DNA from: Congeria kusceri
Taxonomy: Eukaryota > Mollusca > Bivalvia > Myida > Dreissenidae
Direction of reading: 5' to 3'
NCBI GenBank assembly: GCA_027627225.1
Contig: CM051033.1
Span: 45,904,516-45,968,515, forward strand
DNA length: 64,000 nt
Part shown: piece after piece, positions 45,961 through 58,650 of the stretch
Layout of the letters: each line of letters starts with the position of its first letter
Numbering within the stretch: the first letter of the stretch is position 1
Program-made: the position numbers and the translations under genes
The notes under the pieces: generated by a model
What the model was told of the DNA's origin: nothing
Seen by the model: the letters and a program-made list of their open reading frames with translations, nothing else
The model's database searches: none

Positions 45961-48900
45961 GTGTGTGCCTGATGTTAAAGTGTTTTTGATATGTTGCTAT
46001 TAACAGTGTTTTAGATGTGCCTTTAATGGTTATGATTTCGTATTTGTTAGTATAAGTAATATTAAAATATGAATTTAAATAGTTAGTTTTTTATTTGAAT
46101 TGCTTTTGTAAATAGAGATATGCACATTTGTTCATTGTTCCTTATAATATATACTATGATAAATCTGTATAGCAATGATTGATTCTTCATCTATAATGTG
46201 CTTTACCCTTTTCCTTTCCATAAATGATTTTTATTATAACGATTTAATAAGTGTATCATAACTTTAATTGTTATTGTTGTATTTGTTATTGGTTTAAATT
46301 TGAAATTGAAATTGCAGGTCCGTTGCGCATGCAACTGGATATAATTGTTAAATGTCCAGATCTCAGATTGCCCAAATAATTTTACAGATTGTAAACATCA
46401 GCAAACTGAAATTAATAATGAAACAAATCTATTGTGATTTCTGTTACTTATTATGCATTATCAGTGTATGTCCAGTTAATTTAGTTAATGTATATATCCC
46501 AAAGAACGCAGTCATAAAATATAACAAAAGACGAAATTGCAATGTATGTTATCAATGTAATTTTGAAAATCATGGTCCAAAGTGAACTTAAAGATAATCT
46601 TATACCACATTAGGTATGAGGTTACAATGATGATTATTAATTTTAATATGCAAAATTGTGTGTCATTGTCTTCATTAATATCAACGGAATTGTAATTATC
46701 AACATAAGTTTTAGTTACGTATCATATACAGTTTTAACAATCCATGTCGTTTTATCATGTACAGGTACGGTGGTTTATTAGAAAATGTTTTGAACTTAAC
46801 ATTCTAGGTAATAAGTGGTTTATGTCCCTGTGTCAATGACGTGTTACTTATATATAATGCATTTCCGTATTATATGGGCCAATTTGTTGAATCGGAGGTA
46901 AATTATGTTACGTTGATGAGCGTTATGTTTGAAGTGTGTGTCCAATATTTTATTAATATGCCGTATTTTTGTTCTTGATACATATCGGTTTTGTACTGTT
47001 TAAATTGATTCATAAATGTCTATTCATGTTTTCATATTCTGCGTTTTGTATCTATACATGTCGAGTCTAACATGTAACACGTTGATGTTAATTTGATTGG
47101 TTGACTCCGCTTGGTTTGCTAGGTCCCACCATCAAACTTGAACATATGATACTGTTTATGATGCTGTTATACACAATTCATCATGAATAGTGGTAATGTA
47201 TGCTCATGTTCATTATGTAAATCTGATGTACAGCATACTATGTCAATTACCTTCCTCGTGGGATAAGTGTTGTTTCAGTAATATTATAATTTTATATTAT
47301 AACTATTTGTATTGTCTAGTGTTTATATTTTATGTTAGAACATGTTCTGTAAAAAAAAAAAATGCACAGATGTCTCACTGACATGCATTATTGTATAAGG
47401 AAATGGTCTGAATTTAAATTTGAACCGCAGTGACCTCGTTATATATATGATATGTACTGCTTGTATGTGTACTCATGGGCATTTCTGCCTCGATGTATTT
47501 GGAAATAAACTGTAACTGTATAAAGTTAATTTAACACCAAACTTGAAATCGTTGGTTTCATTGTAATTGTGCAAATCTATAAATATTTTGAGTAATATTT
47601 TAAGTGTTTATAATGCAGTCTGTTAAGTTTCATAAATGCGTGACATTTTGCAGTGCATATGTAAAATGTTCATTTTAGAAGGTTTGTTGAAGTACAGATC
47701 CCACCTAATCAGACCTTGCGGTTCTTTTTATGTGCTTGTTGTACATTATGCATTGACATATTATAGGGACCAGTAAATGGATGCGCCATTTTATTGATTC
47801 TAATGTAATAAATGTGTCAGGTAATGGCATTTGTAGATGTCAAAGATTGTATGTATATGAATTATGTTTGTTGTTGATAACCATTGTTATACCCCCACAA
47901 ACGAAGTTTAGGGGTGTCGGGGGTATATCGGATTGGTTGCCGGATGATAACTCAAGAAAGGCTTGACATATTCGAAAAAAAAAATCAAATAAGCTGTTAA
48001 ACATTAAAGCATTCTCTTAGTGCCCTTTTCTTTCGAATGAATGCCATACTTTTGTGACAATGCCATATTGTGCGGGTATATACGTTACTCATGTTACAAT
48101 TCTAGTTGTTAACCTGCTGCTAATTGTTTGTTAGATGGTGTTACTTATTTTCACATTCTGTGTTTTGTTTCTATGTTACATTTGATATACAACGAATGTA
48201 TGCGATGGCCTGTCACCGCTCTTATCATCATCGTATTTTTCATACATGTATATTAATAATGGAGCGTTGATGCTGTTTATGAGGGGATTTTGTTTCCCAG
48301 AATTGATCATGATTGTATGATTGTCTATAGTTTTTGCATCATATTCATTACGCAAACCTTTACACAGCTCAAAGTGTCAATTATGTTTTTTTTCAGGTTA
48401 ACTATAATTGTATATTTCAATCTTGTATACGTGTTATGCCCAACAAATAAATTTTTATTTGGATGTCCAATGTTTAATAATGTTTTAATATAAAACACGT
48501 TTAATACATTTTGGTGTTTGTAGTACAGTTTGTACCGACTGTCAAGCAGTTTTATTAAAAGTAATATTTAAGAGAAAGGATAACATTTCCTTTATTATTT
48601 TATTAAACTGTCTTTATTATTTTACTATACTGTATTGATGTAAGCTAAAAACATCAATATTGTAACAAATACTGTTTCAAGTTATGTTTAAGTTCATTTA
48701 AGAGTGGTAGATTATTGTAATTGAATGCTTGCTAAACTTGCATCGTAATGACAGATGTATGTTTTAATTGACACACCAATCATTAGCTGAAACAAACTTG
48801 CTTGTAACATTTGTTGTAAATTTCCTTCTTGTTACATAGATTTGTCATGCGTTTTAACATTTTGTGGCACAAAGCGCTACGAAGACCGCTTATATAATCC

Positions 48901-49977
48901 GTACCTTAGAAAGAGTTACACATTCTGTGTTATTTATAGTATTTTGATCAATATCTGAAAAGACGATCATTAGAACCTCTTTGAATTCATATTACATTTT
49001 CAATTTGGATTAATATTAACAGCCGAAAAGCAGATATATTTGTAACTTATCACATGCCAGTATAGGTTTATTGACGTATTTTATTCTACAAGTATTACAT
49101 AAATAATGTACATTTAATGACTACTTGATTACATTCGCATCTATATCGAAACATGTTGTTCACGGATGAATAACGCCAGTATCGAATTTTGTCCGATCGT
49201 TTATAGTTGAAGACTGTTTTTTGTGCTAGACACAATATGCCATGTCAATGTGCAAAACATGCATTTGTTTGGAAAGTATTTTGTTGTCCTTACACATGTG
49301 TGTCAGGTCATAATGTTTTGTTTTATTCTTACCATGAATATAAACAGTATGACGTTTGTTGCTACAAGATGGTTTAGTATGTTACAACACATGAACGTTG
49401 TATTATGCGGTTTTGTAATTTTACGAATGTATATTTTACTTTAATATCAGTTTTCTTTTTTCAAGATATAAATGACATAATTATTTTGAAAGAGAATGTG
49501 AAATATATAATCATGTCTATAATATAATTTAATAGCGTGTAATTGTTCAATGTTACTGATTTTTCTTCTTTGTTTTAATAATCTTGTGCATTTTAACCAT
49601 CGTCTATCCGGGTTTTTTTCGTACACAGTTTTTTATGTTAAGGTTACATGGGAGGATTTTAACTGCTTTCATTAAATAAAATCAATATTTTGCTTTGAAC
49701 ATCTCTAGCCAGTTTTATACCGAACGATCCAGCATGTGAAACTTTGTACAAAATTATGCTTAACATTCATTTCAAAAGGTCTTGTATTTCATTGTACATG
49801 TGTAGTTATTATTATAGCACCCGAACAAAGATGTAGCCCAATAACGGTAAACATCGAACACAAATTGAACGGATAGGGGATGTAATGGGGGTTGCTTTAC
49901 TTTTGTTAAATGCAGTAGAGTATTTACCTGACCTTTAGAAACATTGAACTTTAATATATATTCACACATAACTTTGT
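45961..49977. other. AT-rich intergenic DNA, no gene seen
   Basis: No exon-like or family-like stretch on either strand. A small repeat head, ACCCCCACAAACGAAGTTTA then GGGGTGTCGGGGGTATATCG, lies near 47890. Several AATAAA hexamers occur (for example near 47503). Confidence 0.5.
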
Positions 49978-50280
49978 ATGCCCCCCACCCCCAGCATCTT
50001 GATGTAGGAGGCATATAGTGATTGTACTGTCCGTCCGTTCTTTCGTCTTTCCGTCCTTCCCGACTTCCGTGACAAGGTTAAGTAGATTTTACCGTTTCGT
50101 CTAGCACCAACACCACTTGCTACAACACTTGGATATTTACACAGTTGTTACTTATGACCGTTACCAATCCACCCATGTGTCACCCAACCTCTTTTGACCT
50201 TGACCTAATTTGGACTAAGAAATGGGCTATCCAGCACCAACTGGGGGCATGTGTGTTTATCAAACACATAATCTTGTTTA
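49978..50280 (+). repeat. Dispersed repeat, copy related to 6034-6530
   Basis: GGAGGCATATAGTGATTGTA then GTCCGTCCGTTC at the start and GGGGGCATGTGTGTTTATCA then AACACATAATCTTG at the end match the intron 2 repeat in order and orientation. Confidence 0.65.
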
Positions 50281-53040
50281 GTTCTACTTTTCCATGTTTT
50301 CATATCCCTTTAAACAAAGTGAAAAAAAAACTATTTTTAAACTTGAAAGTCATATAGTAAAACAAATACAATAATATCGACGACAAGTATAGACTTATTT
50401 TGGACTAACACCATTAGAAATCCTTAAAAAGAAAAAAAAAACACTTTCAATATTTTATGTTATGATAATACACTTGCCGTTTTTATTGGATTTAATAGAA
50501 TTGCCTTTTGTATGTGCGCTTTATACGGTGAAACATGTCTTGTTAAAACGACAGCCATGTTTTACTTATTGAAGATAAGCACATGTATACCGGTACTAGC
50601 AGTTGTAAAATGTAATACAGTATTACATGTATTATTGTTTGCACAGCAGTTATGTTATACTCCAGTTATGTTACATTATAGTTATGCTACATAGCAGGTA
50701 TGTTCATACAAGCTGTCTAAACATGTACATGCATGTTTCGTATTATAAGTTTCGTAATAAATATATAATTCTGAGATGTTTGTCTTTGTCACTGACATTA
50801 TAAAAATGTAAACTTATATAGTCAACAGCACTGCTGTCCAGAGTGATGACAAAAAAAACTTTAAAGTGAATATTCAATTGCTTATTTTCGTACATGACTT
50901 CTACTTGTTGTCATGTTTGCACCCTTTCAGTAAGATAACAATGGCGGTGGGTAGTGATACCTTTAAGTAATTTAAATAAAACTGGATGTATTCCGTAGTT
51001 TTCTGAAAATTACATAATGGCCACTCGAGTATTCGGCTTATATCTGTAATAGATATAAGCCGGAAACTGTCCGTTATGTAAAATATCGGACTCTCTGAGG
51101 CTTTTATGTTACTTAAAACTGTCAAACTAATTTTATTCGTTTTAATTATGAGTGGTAATTATTTAACCATAAACGTATTCAATTAAATAAAAATTTAATA
51201 CCGGCACGTATTCATGAAATCACTCCACGTGGGCACGAACACTTAAAAATATGCCAGCAATGTTGAAGTATCATCATACGTCGTCCTAAATGTTCGATTA
51301 TAATGTTTCGGTAGGGGGAATTTTCCATTCGAGTCATCAGCGCTTGTTGTAGTTGTATTTACACTCTACGGCAATACAATATGCTCACACTATAAAACTT
51401 GATTACTAATTATTCTATCTCTCCGATGACATCAGCACATCTATTCACAATCCAAAACAAATCCCCCGAAAGCTACTCCACCCTAAAATGCCTGCTCTAC
51501 CCTGACTATTTCTAGCAATTGTCTACATAGTTATATACACCAAAATTCCGGAAAATCCAAGCACAATCCTCGAATGTCCCGAGATCCCACTTTTTATTCC
51601 GAAATTAGAAATAAATCAAATGAACAATGGTTCAACGAAACTAACATGCTCAACATGTTTAAACAGGTTGTTGCACTGTTGTTGCGCGGTGCAGCAACAT
51701 GTTCCGCACAGCCGTATATTGTTACGGGCCTCCGCTTTGATGGTTTGACAACAGCCCGCAATTATATCGTTGCGTAACTCAGTATAGTTAATAGGATGTC
51801 GATGTGTTTCCACGAAAGCAATGGTTATAAAAGAGTCACGTATAACGCTCAACAACCATTTATTCAGTGGCAGATATGAATATAGTTTATCTTTGACATG
51901 TATAAAACGTTAGATTTGATCATTAAATATTGGTTAAATGTAACCGCCAGCTTGTCAACAATAGTAGGGTAGCGCGTATGAAAAATGCCGATCAGTGATT
52001 TCCCTTTTATGCAAATAGTCAGTCACAGCGTTGTTTTTGCAAAAAGACAAATAATTCGAGAAAACTCTTATAAAAGCTAACAAAATCAGTGTTAAATATA
52101 CGTATCAAGTTATATATCCTTCTTTCCTATAGATTCAGCCATTCCTATAGATTCGGCCACCCCCAGATAATGAAAATTAACTATTATTTCTTACAAACTT
52201 ATGTTAGTTATCTGTATTGAGACAATTCTATCACATATATATTGTTTTTGGTTTTAAAAATTGCGAATTTTAGATTTTGTATGAGAAAATTAAGATTTTT
52301 AAAAGAAATTCCCCAAAATTGCTACACACTTTATGCATTATCTAAGAATTTTCTTAACATTCATTTTCAAACAGTATGCGAGTGTGTGTTAGTCTAATAA
52401 AGAATGCTTCTAATGAATTCTATCAAAATTGTAACAGAATTTTAGTGTTTTCTTATTAAAAAGAAGACTGAACCATTGATAGGAAACCTCTGACAAATTC
52501 ATGGTTGCTAGGCTGCCTTCCTAGAATTGGTCAGTAACTACGTGAATGTCCGATCGCTACATTATCTGGCCTTTATTTAGTAGGAGAGACCTTAAATTTA
52601 TAGATAAAATTCTCGGTGGTGTTAAAATTGTGTTCATTTAGGGTATAAAAGCAGTTTAGCTCTTAAGTGGCCTAATATACAGGAAATGAGGCGAAATCAT
52701 GGATTAATACTTTAAAATAATTACCGTATACAGTAATGAACACTGAGTGTTATTTACTTCAACAGATCCTCGAGACGGACATAAATTCACGTCCACTCAG
52801 GTTTCGAACTTAAGCTCAACTGGCTGCTATTTTGTCTTATCGACGAACGAAAATATGCCCAAACAAGGTCAGTGACCAGAAATATGGTCATTAATGGATA
52901 AAGTTATTTATGTAAATTAAACCTTAAATTTGAAACTGTGAGTTTATTCTAAACACATTTCTATGCCTGAATAATTTTGAAATGTTTGATAAGGCAGTTG
53001 CTTTTAATATAAATTGTATTTACATTTAAAGTTAACCGGC
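50281..53040. other. Intergenic DNA with one foldback, no gene seen
   Basis: Mostly AT-rich. A foldback is listed separately at 50940-51130. A minus-strand frame at 51616-51855 has no recognisable family. Confidence 0.45.
50940..51130. repeat. Foldback (imperfect inverted repeat)
   Basis: A perfect 12-bp stem CGGCTTATATCT/AGATATAAGCCG with a 5-base loop (51034-51062) sits at the centre. Imperfect arms continue outwards (TTACATAATGGCCA on the left against TTACATAACGGACA read inversely on the right, and further). This looks like a small foldback or MITE-type element. Confidence 0.6.
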
Positions 53041-53215
53041 AGTTAGCTTAATTGGCCGTTAAAGTTTTGAGCAAATGGGCCCAGGGCACTAACGGCCGAA
53101 CAGGGCCGGTCACGTGACTGACCAAATATTTAGTCACATTAATGACCAAAACGGGTCAATACATGACGTCATTTACCAAAAGTCATAACAATAAGACAAA
53201 ATGGCGCCTAAATTA
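53041..53215. promoter_or_regulatory. Candidate regulatory cluster
   Basis: A locally GC-richer patch. It holds GGCCGTTAA...CTAACGGCC (an inverted pair), the 10-bp palindrome GTCACGTGAC (E-box, 53109-53118), ATGACGTCAT (full CRE, 53163-53172) and AAAATGGCGCC (YY1-like, 53198-53208). The short words TGACCAAA recur between. Promoter function is inference; no known gene follows. Confidence 0.35.
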
Positions 53216-53366
53216 GAAATACAATAGAATAATTAAAGTGCCAAAATTGGATATTTACTTCTAAACATTAGGAATGGATGGATGACTGCAGAATTATGAC
53301 ACTGGTGATATTAAATATATATATATACAGTTGTAAATATTGCCAATTGTTATATTTAGTTCAATA

Positions 53367-53639
53367 ATGTCATCAGTTCGTACCACTTCAAAGGCTGACA
53401 ATAATTACAAAAAGGTAAGTTTTACTGACACACCTGTCGTGTATCAATATCACCAAAAGCCGTATATCACTACCGGAACCAATAGACCTGGAGCAAAAGG
53501 GTCAACGAATGTACAATCTAATTTTAGAATGACATACGAAAAAATACAACACTGCACAATACAACATGGTTGTAAAATTAAAGTAAACGACTTAAAAGTT
53601 AAATCATTTTTGCCAGAAATTAAAACTCTCAGCAAATAG
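53367..53639 (+). CDS. Hypothetical small ORF (90 codons), uncertain
   Basis: It starts ATGTCATCAGTTCG and ends TAG at 53637-53639. The product is basic, without a signal peptide or membrane span, and contains KKVSF, which fits the RVxF-type docking motif for protein phosphatase 1; five residues can match by chance. The codons of KKVS also form a good splice donor (AAAAAG/gtaagt), so only the first part might be coding. It lies 150 bp after the candidate regulatory cluster. I do not recognise a family and it may be non-coding. Confidence 0.2.
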   Translation: MSSVRTTSKADNNYKKVSFTDTPVVYQYHQKPYITTGTNRPGAKGSTNVQSNFRMTYEKIQHCTIQHGCKIKVNDLKVKSFLPEIKTLSK

Positions 53640-55224
53640 TTCTTTTGTCACGACGTTTTCAAGTGTGTATGCTACATATTTGTATTACCAGCCAGGCTAT
53701 ATTGTAAATAGTATTAGTGTCTCTGTGCACAAATCTGGTACAAAACGATCCTTCATACAATATATGTATATGTCTCACATAAATGTACTGTATAAACTAA
53801 CTACATATCGTGGGTATCAAGGATATTCACCGACCCATAATATATTTACACTTCAAAAAACGTTCAAAAGTACACATCCAAGGACACATTGTACGTGTTA
53901 TACGTGGACTTTCATAACGTCATTGATCGGTTACTTTTTCATACATTATTAATAATTAAGTTAAGGAATGGTTTAACGGGATGAATATTACAGGTACTAA
54001 AATCTATATATTTAAATATTGAAGACGATTTCTGCATTTTTTGTTCAATCGTTAACTGCCTAATACAATGAAAACATTTTTAAAATGGGGGTCACCGAAT
54101 TCTAATTTGTGGAAAATCCATGTAAATGACCTACCCGTTAATGCATTTTAGAAATTATTTTGTTGTTCTTATTTCAGCCAAATACCAAATAGTATTGACC
54201 ATTGATTGGTAAAACAATGACGCCATTCCATTGGTTAAAATAACTTATCGTAACAAAGCAATCTGCAAAAATTGTAATTTATCCATTTATTTGCGAAAAA
54301 ATCTACTTTTTGTAATATTATAAAGCTTGGTTTTGACTATAGAAAAAATCTGTTCCATAAAAAGTCCTGAAATTTCAGTATTTAATGCATAATTTTATGA
54401 TTCATAGACTGGAAAAAATAAAACTGGCGGTATTAACAAACATTCACAAATAATCGTGCCACGATACACTACTACTTATTATTACTATTGATATATTCCA
54501 TTCTAATTGATAGTGACGGAGTACACAATATTTAACAGATATTATTATCTGTCGAGACACTTCTCGTTTTGAAGATTTAAATCAACTGAACTGATACGCG
54601 AATAGATGCGCAGAAAGAACTACCGAAATTGTCTTTAACGGATATGAAATTTGAATTGATATATTTTTGTCACATAGCACTGGAATTGTAATATCAGAAC
54701 TATGTATGGTGATGTTACTACATGTAGTATAATAATAATAATCAATGTCATAAACGAGTTGTTTCTCTTTTAGCTCAAAAGCTAGCAGGGGAATTTTTCA
54801 CACAGATGACATTTCGGACATAATGCATATCATCGTCGAAGAACTGCGTGGGCATGGCTATTCCATTTTGATTTAATTTCATTCCATATTAACAAACAAC
54901 AACACTGATATGGCAATTGAACAATAAAGTTGAAAATAATTGTATTAAGAAACGGCTGACCACTAAGATAATACCAAGATTGGTTTTATTGGGTGGGTTG
55001 ATTGCACGCTGATAAATATCACCTCAATGAAGAAATATATGGGCTTTCATTTTACGCAAAAACTATCGCGGAAAAATATCAGATATGTTGAGCAAGATCA
55101 GATTTAGTATTGTAAAGATTTTCTGGGAGTTATATGTTAATGTTAACTTTTAACTATGTCAATGACAACGTTGCACTATCAGTCCATGACTTTTATGTAT
55201 TTAATGTCCAAAATGTACCTTTAC
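53640..55224. other. AT-rich intergenic DNA, nothing recognised
   Basis: The open frame at 53665-53952 follows the previous one but has no family signature and an odd composition (many Tyr, His, Thr). Confidence 0.45.
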
Positions 55225-56906
55225 TATGGTGGCATAGAACTGCCATACGATAACCACCCAAGGTTCGCAAAAATCAACTTAGCGTTCGCGAACAGATGCA
55301 TGTTACCACTTATTCATGATGATATTTGTCTGGATATTAAGAATATTTTTCTGCAAGATATTTTATTATACTAATTGGCCTTTAAGTGCCCAAAACTGAC
55401 ATTAGATACATTTTCTTGGGGTTGCGAGGTCATCCGAATTCCTATATTACTAATACGAATATTATCATGATAATTATCTTACAACACAAATCTTATCTAG
55501 TTAATATTCGCGATTTCATTTAATTTTCATGTATCGCATATGTATTCGCAAACCAGTTCGTGTTGCCAGTTATCTAACACGAATATTATCGTGACAATTA
55601 TCTTACAACGCAAATCTTAACACGTTAATATTCGCGATACCCCTTAATTTTCATGTATCGCAAATGTATTCGCGAACCAGTTCGTATTGCCAGTTACCTT
55701 ACACGAATATTATCACGATAATTACCTACAACGCAAATCTTCACACGTTAATATTTGCGATACCACGTAATTTGTGCGCGAGGTCTTCCGCATTATCTAC
55801 TAACACGAATATTATCATGATAATTATCTGACAACGCGAATCTTAATTAGATAATATTCGTGTTACCACTTAATTCGGCACGAGGTCTTCATTATCTACT
55901 AACACGAATATTATCATGATATTTATCTGACAACGCGAATCTTAACTAGATAATATTCTTGTTACCACTTAATTGGTGCACGAATTTTTCCGCATTCTCT
56001 TACTAACTTGAATATTATCACGATAATTATCTTACAATGCAAATATTTATACGTCAATATTCGTGATACCACTTACGTTTAATGTATCGCAAATGTCTTC
56101 GCAAACCAATTCGTGTTGCCAGTTATTTAACACGAATATTATCATGATAATTATCTTACAACGCAAATCTTAACACGTTAATATTTTTCGTGTTGACTGT
56201 TATCTAACACGAATATTATCACTATAATTATCTTACAACGCAAATCTTAACACGTTAATATTCGCGATACCACTTAATTTGTGCGCGATGTCTTCCGCAT
56301 TATCTTACTAACACGAATATTATCATGATAATTATCTGACAACGCGAATCTTAATTAGATTATTATTCGTGTTACCACTTAAATCGGCGTGAGGTCTTCA
56401 TTATCTTACTAACATGAATATTATCATGATTATTATCTGACAGCGCAAATCTTAACTAGATAATATTCGTGTTACCACTTAATTGGTGCGCTAGGTCTTC
56501 CACATTATCTTACTAACGCGAATATTACCACGAAAATTATATTACATCGCAAATCTTAACACATTAATAATCGTGACACCACTTAATTTTCATGTATCGC
56601 AAGTGTTTCCGCAAACAAATTCGTGTTGCCAGTTATCTAACACAAATATTATCGTGATAATTATCTTACAAAGCAAAATTTAACTAGTTAATATTTGTTA
56701 TACCACATAAGGTTTTATTAACTGAATTCTAATGTCAGTTCTTTGCAGTTTCAGGCCTGTTTTTCATTAAGCAAATAAATATCTAACGTCAAAAAAATTC
56801 GCAAACGCTATTAAGATATTAGATAAATAAAAGGAAACTTAAGTGGTAACACGAAAATTTTCGCGAACCTTAAGTAGCTATCGTAAGGCAGTTCTATGCC
56901 ACCATA
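55225..56906. mobile_element. TIR element (1.7 kb) with satellite-like core
   Basis: 46-bp terminal inverted repeats: 55225-55270 and 56861-56906 match at 40 of 46 positions, the outer 20 (TATGGTGGCATAGAACTGCC) perfectly. Flanking hexamers CTTTAC and CTTAAC might be an imperfect target duplication. There is no transposase. The interior is a tandem array (listed separately). It is best read as a non-autonomous DNA transposon. Confidence 0.75.
55440..56715. repeat. Tandem array of about 75-130-bp units with internal inverted repeats
   Basis: About twelve copies of ACACGAATATTATCATGATA then ATTATCTTACAACGCAAATC, spaced 75-130 bp. Some units also contain the inverse, as in TAACACGAATATTATC...GATAATATTCGTGTTA (55801 onwards), giving stem-loops. 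Alternating longer spacers carry TCATGTATCGCAAATGTATT and CCAGTTCGTGTTGCCAGTTA. Confidence 0.8.
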
Positions 56907-57008
56907 CTTAACAACTTTTGTTTGTTGTTTACTAAACTTCGACTGCATTTCATTCGACTAGCATAAATAATTACATGGCATGCCTTCTTTAAACATCCAT
57001 AACAGATA

Positions 57009-57079
57009 CCATAGTGTCATCACCATCGTATCATCGTGTCATCACCATCGTACTATCGTGTCATCACCATCGTGTCATC
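57009..57079 (+). repeat. Short minisatellite (ATCGTGTCATCACC)
   Basis: ATCGTGTCATCACC and close variants recur about four times. Confidence 0.75.
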
Positions 57080-57094
57080 GGGTCGCACTAAAAC

Positions 57095-57205
57095 GCGGAC
57101 CAATCTGCGGACGATATAGTATATATAGGAAAGTTCGGACGACATAGGCAAAGAAGGATTATTGGAAATCTGCGGACCATGAAGAACAAAGAAGGAAAAT
57201 GCGGA
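57095..57205 (+). repeat. Degenerate outlying part of the 28-bp array
   Basis: AATCTGCGGACCATGAAGAA with CAAAGAAGGA and related words, 450 bp before the clean array of the same unit. The DNA between (57206-57660) is AT-rich and unrelated. Confidence 0.6.
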
Positions 57206-57660
57206 CCAATTAATGTGATGTTACTAATCAACAGCGTGGTTTTGATATTGTTTACGCGTTAACGTGTCAATGTTCGATTGATATGTGCATTTTGTCTTAT
57301 AAAGTATAATATTGGTTTTTAAACAAGTAGAAACATAGCTATTGCAATAGTTTTTGATAAATATTTTTTTTTTTAAGTTTTTTTTTATCATATATTAACA
57401 ATTATTCAGGCGAAACAACTGACAAAAACTAGTAATCGATATATGTTTAACATGCATAGTAAGATACACAATTATATATGCAAATATATACTTATAAATA
57501 TTTATATTTAAATTTAATAATTATACTTTATTTTAACAAATACACTAGTTCAGTACAGATACAATTAGTAATAAATGCACAATTTATCACACAGAACATG
57601 CTGGACACATGACATCTTTGTCTTGATTTTGCTATACGTTTTACGGTTGCGATAAATTGG

Positions 57661-57892
57661 GAAACTGAGGACGATATGAACAAAGAAGGAAACTGCGGAC
57701 CATATGAACAAAGAAGGAAATTGCGGACCATATGAACAAAGAAGGAAACTGCGGACCATATGAACAAAGAAGGAAACTGCGGACCATATGAACAAAGAAG
57801 GAAACTGCGGACCATATGAACAAAGAAGGAAACTGCGGACCATATGAACAAAGAAGGAAACTGCGGACCATATGAACAAAGTAGGAAACTGC
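57661..57892 (+). repeat. 28-bp minisatellite, eight copies
   Basis: The unit is GAAACTGCGGACCATATGAA then CAAAGAAG, nearly identical in eight copies. Because 28 is not a multiple of 3, all three minus-strand frames are open and give a repeated Phe/Ser-rich peptide; these are artefacts. There are no spacers, so it is not CRISPR. Confidence 0.92.
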
Positions 57893-58480
57893 TACTTTTT
57901 AGTTGACTCTTCCCATTTAACAGAAATTAACTGTACGTGTACACCTTCATTTAAATTTTAATTTTGAGAATGTTGCATTGCAAATCAAGATCCATAATAT
58001 CATGTCTTTATATCAAATCTACGGTATTCTTTTTAATATAATTAGGTACGCTAAACTAAACATTTTTAGGACTTACGTACTTCATTTGGAACATAGTTTT
58101 GTATCGATTACTGTTTAATGAATATCAGATAGGCAGGTAAAGCTCACATGACATGCAGGTATATATTTCAATATTACGGTGTTCCATTATAAGCATAATG
58201 ATTATATCGTGTATTAGAACTTGGCATACACTATTTGAAATACAATTTGTGCACTACACGACCGTGTCATATTATAAAAATATGATTCTCTGGCGTTGTC
58301 ACCATCCTACCAACACCGTGTGTTGTAATTAGCACTATTGCTGCGCAATAAAAATAAGAATTTTCAACGTAACCGAGCTGTCTATTTCAGTTTCAATGTC
58401 ATGCCCTATATCAAACAATATTGCATACAAAGTGGCAGCTCATGAGATTTTTATCCCAATTGCAGCTTGCCTCGTTTCGA
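57893..58480. other. Intergenic DNA, nothing recognised
   Basis: AT-rich; no repeat family, exon or RNA gene recognised. Confidence 0.5.
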
Positions 58481-58650
58481 AAAAACTGACGTCAAAGTTA
58501 CAGCACGTGATTTTTATGAGAAAGTCAGGATTATGATTAAGATATTTCAAATAATTGTTTAAATCTGGAAACTGTCAACGAAAAATATTATTTATTTGGT
58601 TATTTGGATAAATATTGTGTGATTTCTTGTTTGGTTGCCATAGCAACCAT
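58481..58650. promoter_or_regulatory. CRE, E-box and RFX X-box cluster
   Basis: TGACGTCA (58487-58494), CACGTG (58504-58509) and GGTTGCCATAGCAACC (58633-58648). The last fits the RFX X-box (GTTGCC-AT-AGCAAC) in both halves. RFX factors act on ciliary and some other genes in animals. The cluster lies 3.2 kb before the start exon of the downstream paralogue. Its function is inference. Confidence 0.4.

Noticed and set aside
55156..55374. 72-codon frame at the left end of the TIR element
   Set aside because: It runs across the terminal inverted repeat from flanking DNA and has no family signature.
57528..57879. Three overlapping minus-strand frames with a repeated Ser/Phe-rich peptide
   Set aside because: They are the three frames of a 28-bp tandem repeat that happens to lack stops; 28 is not divisible by three, so the same peptide phases appear in each frame.
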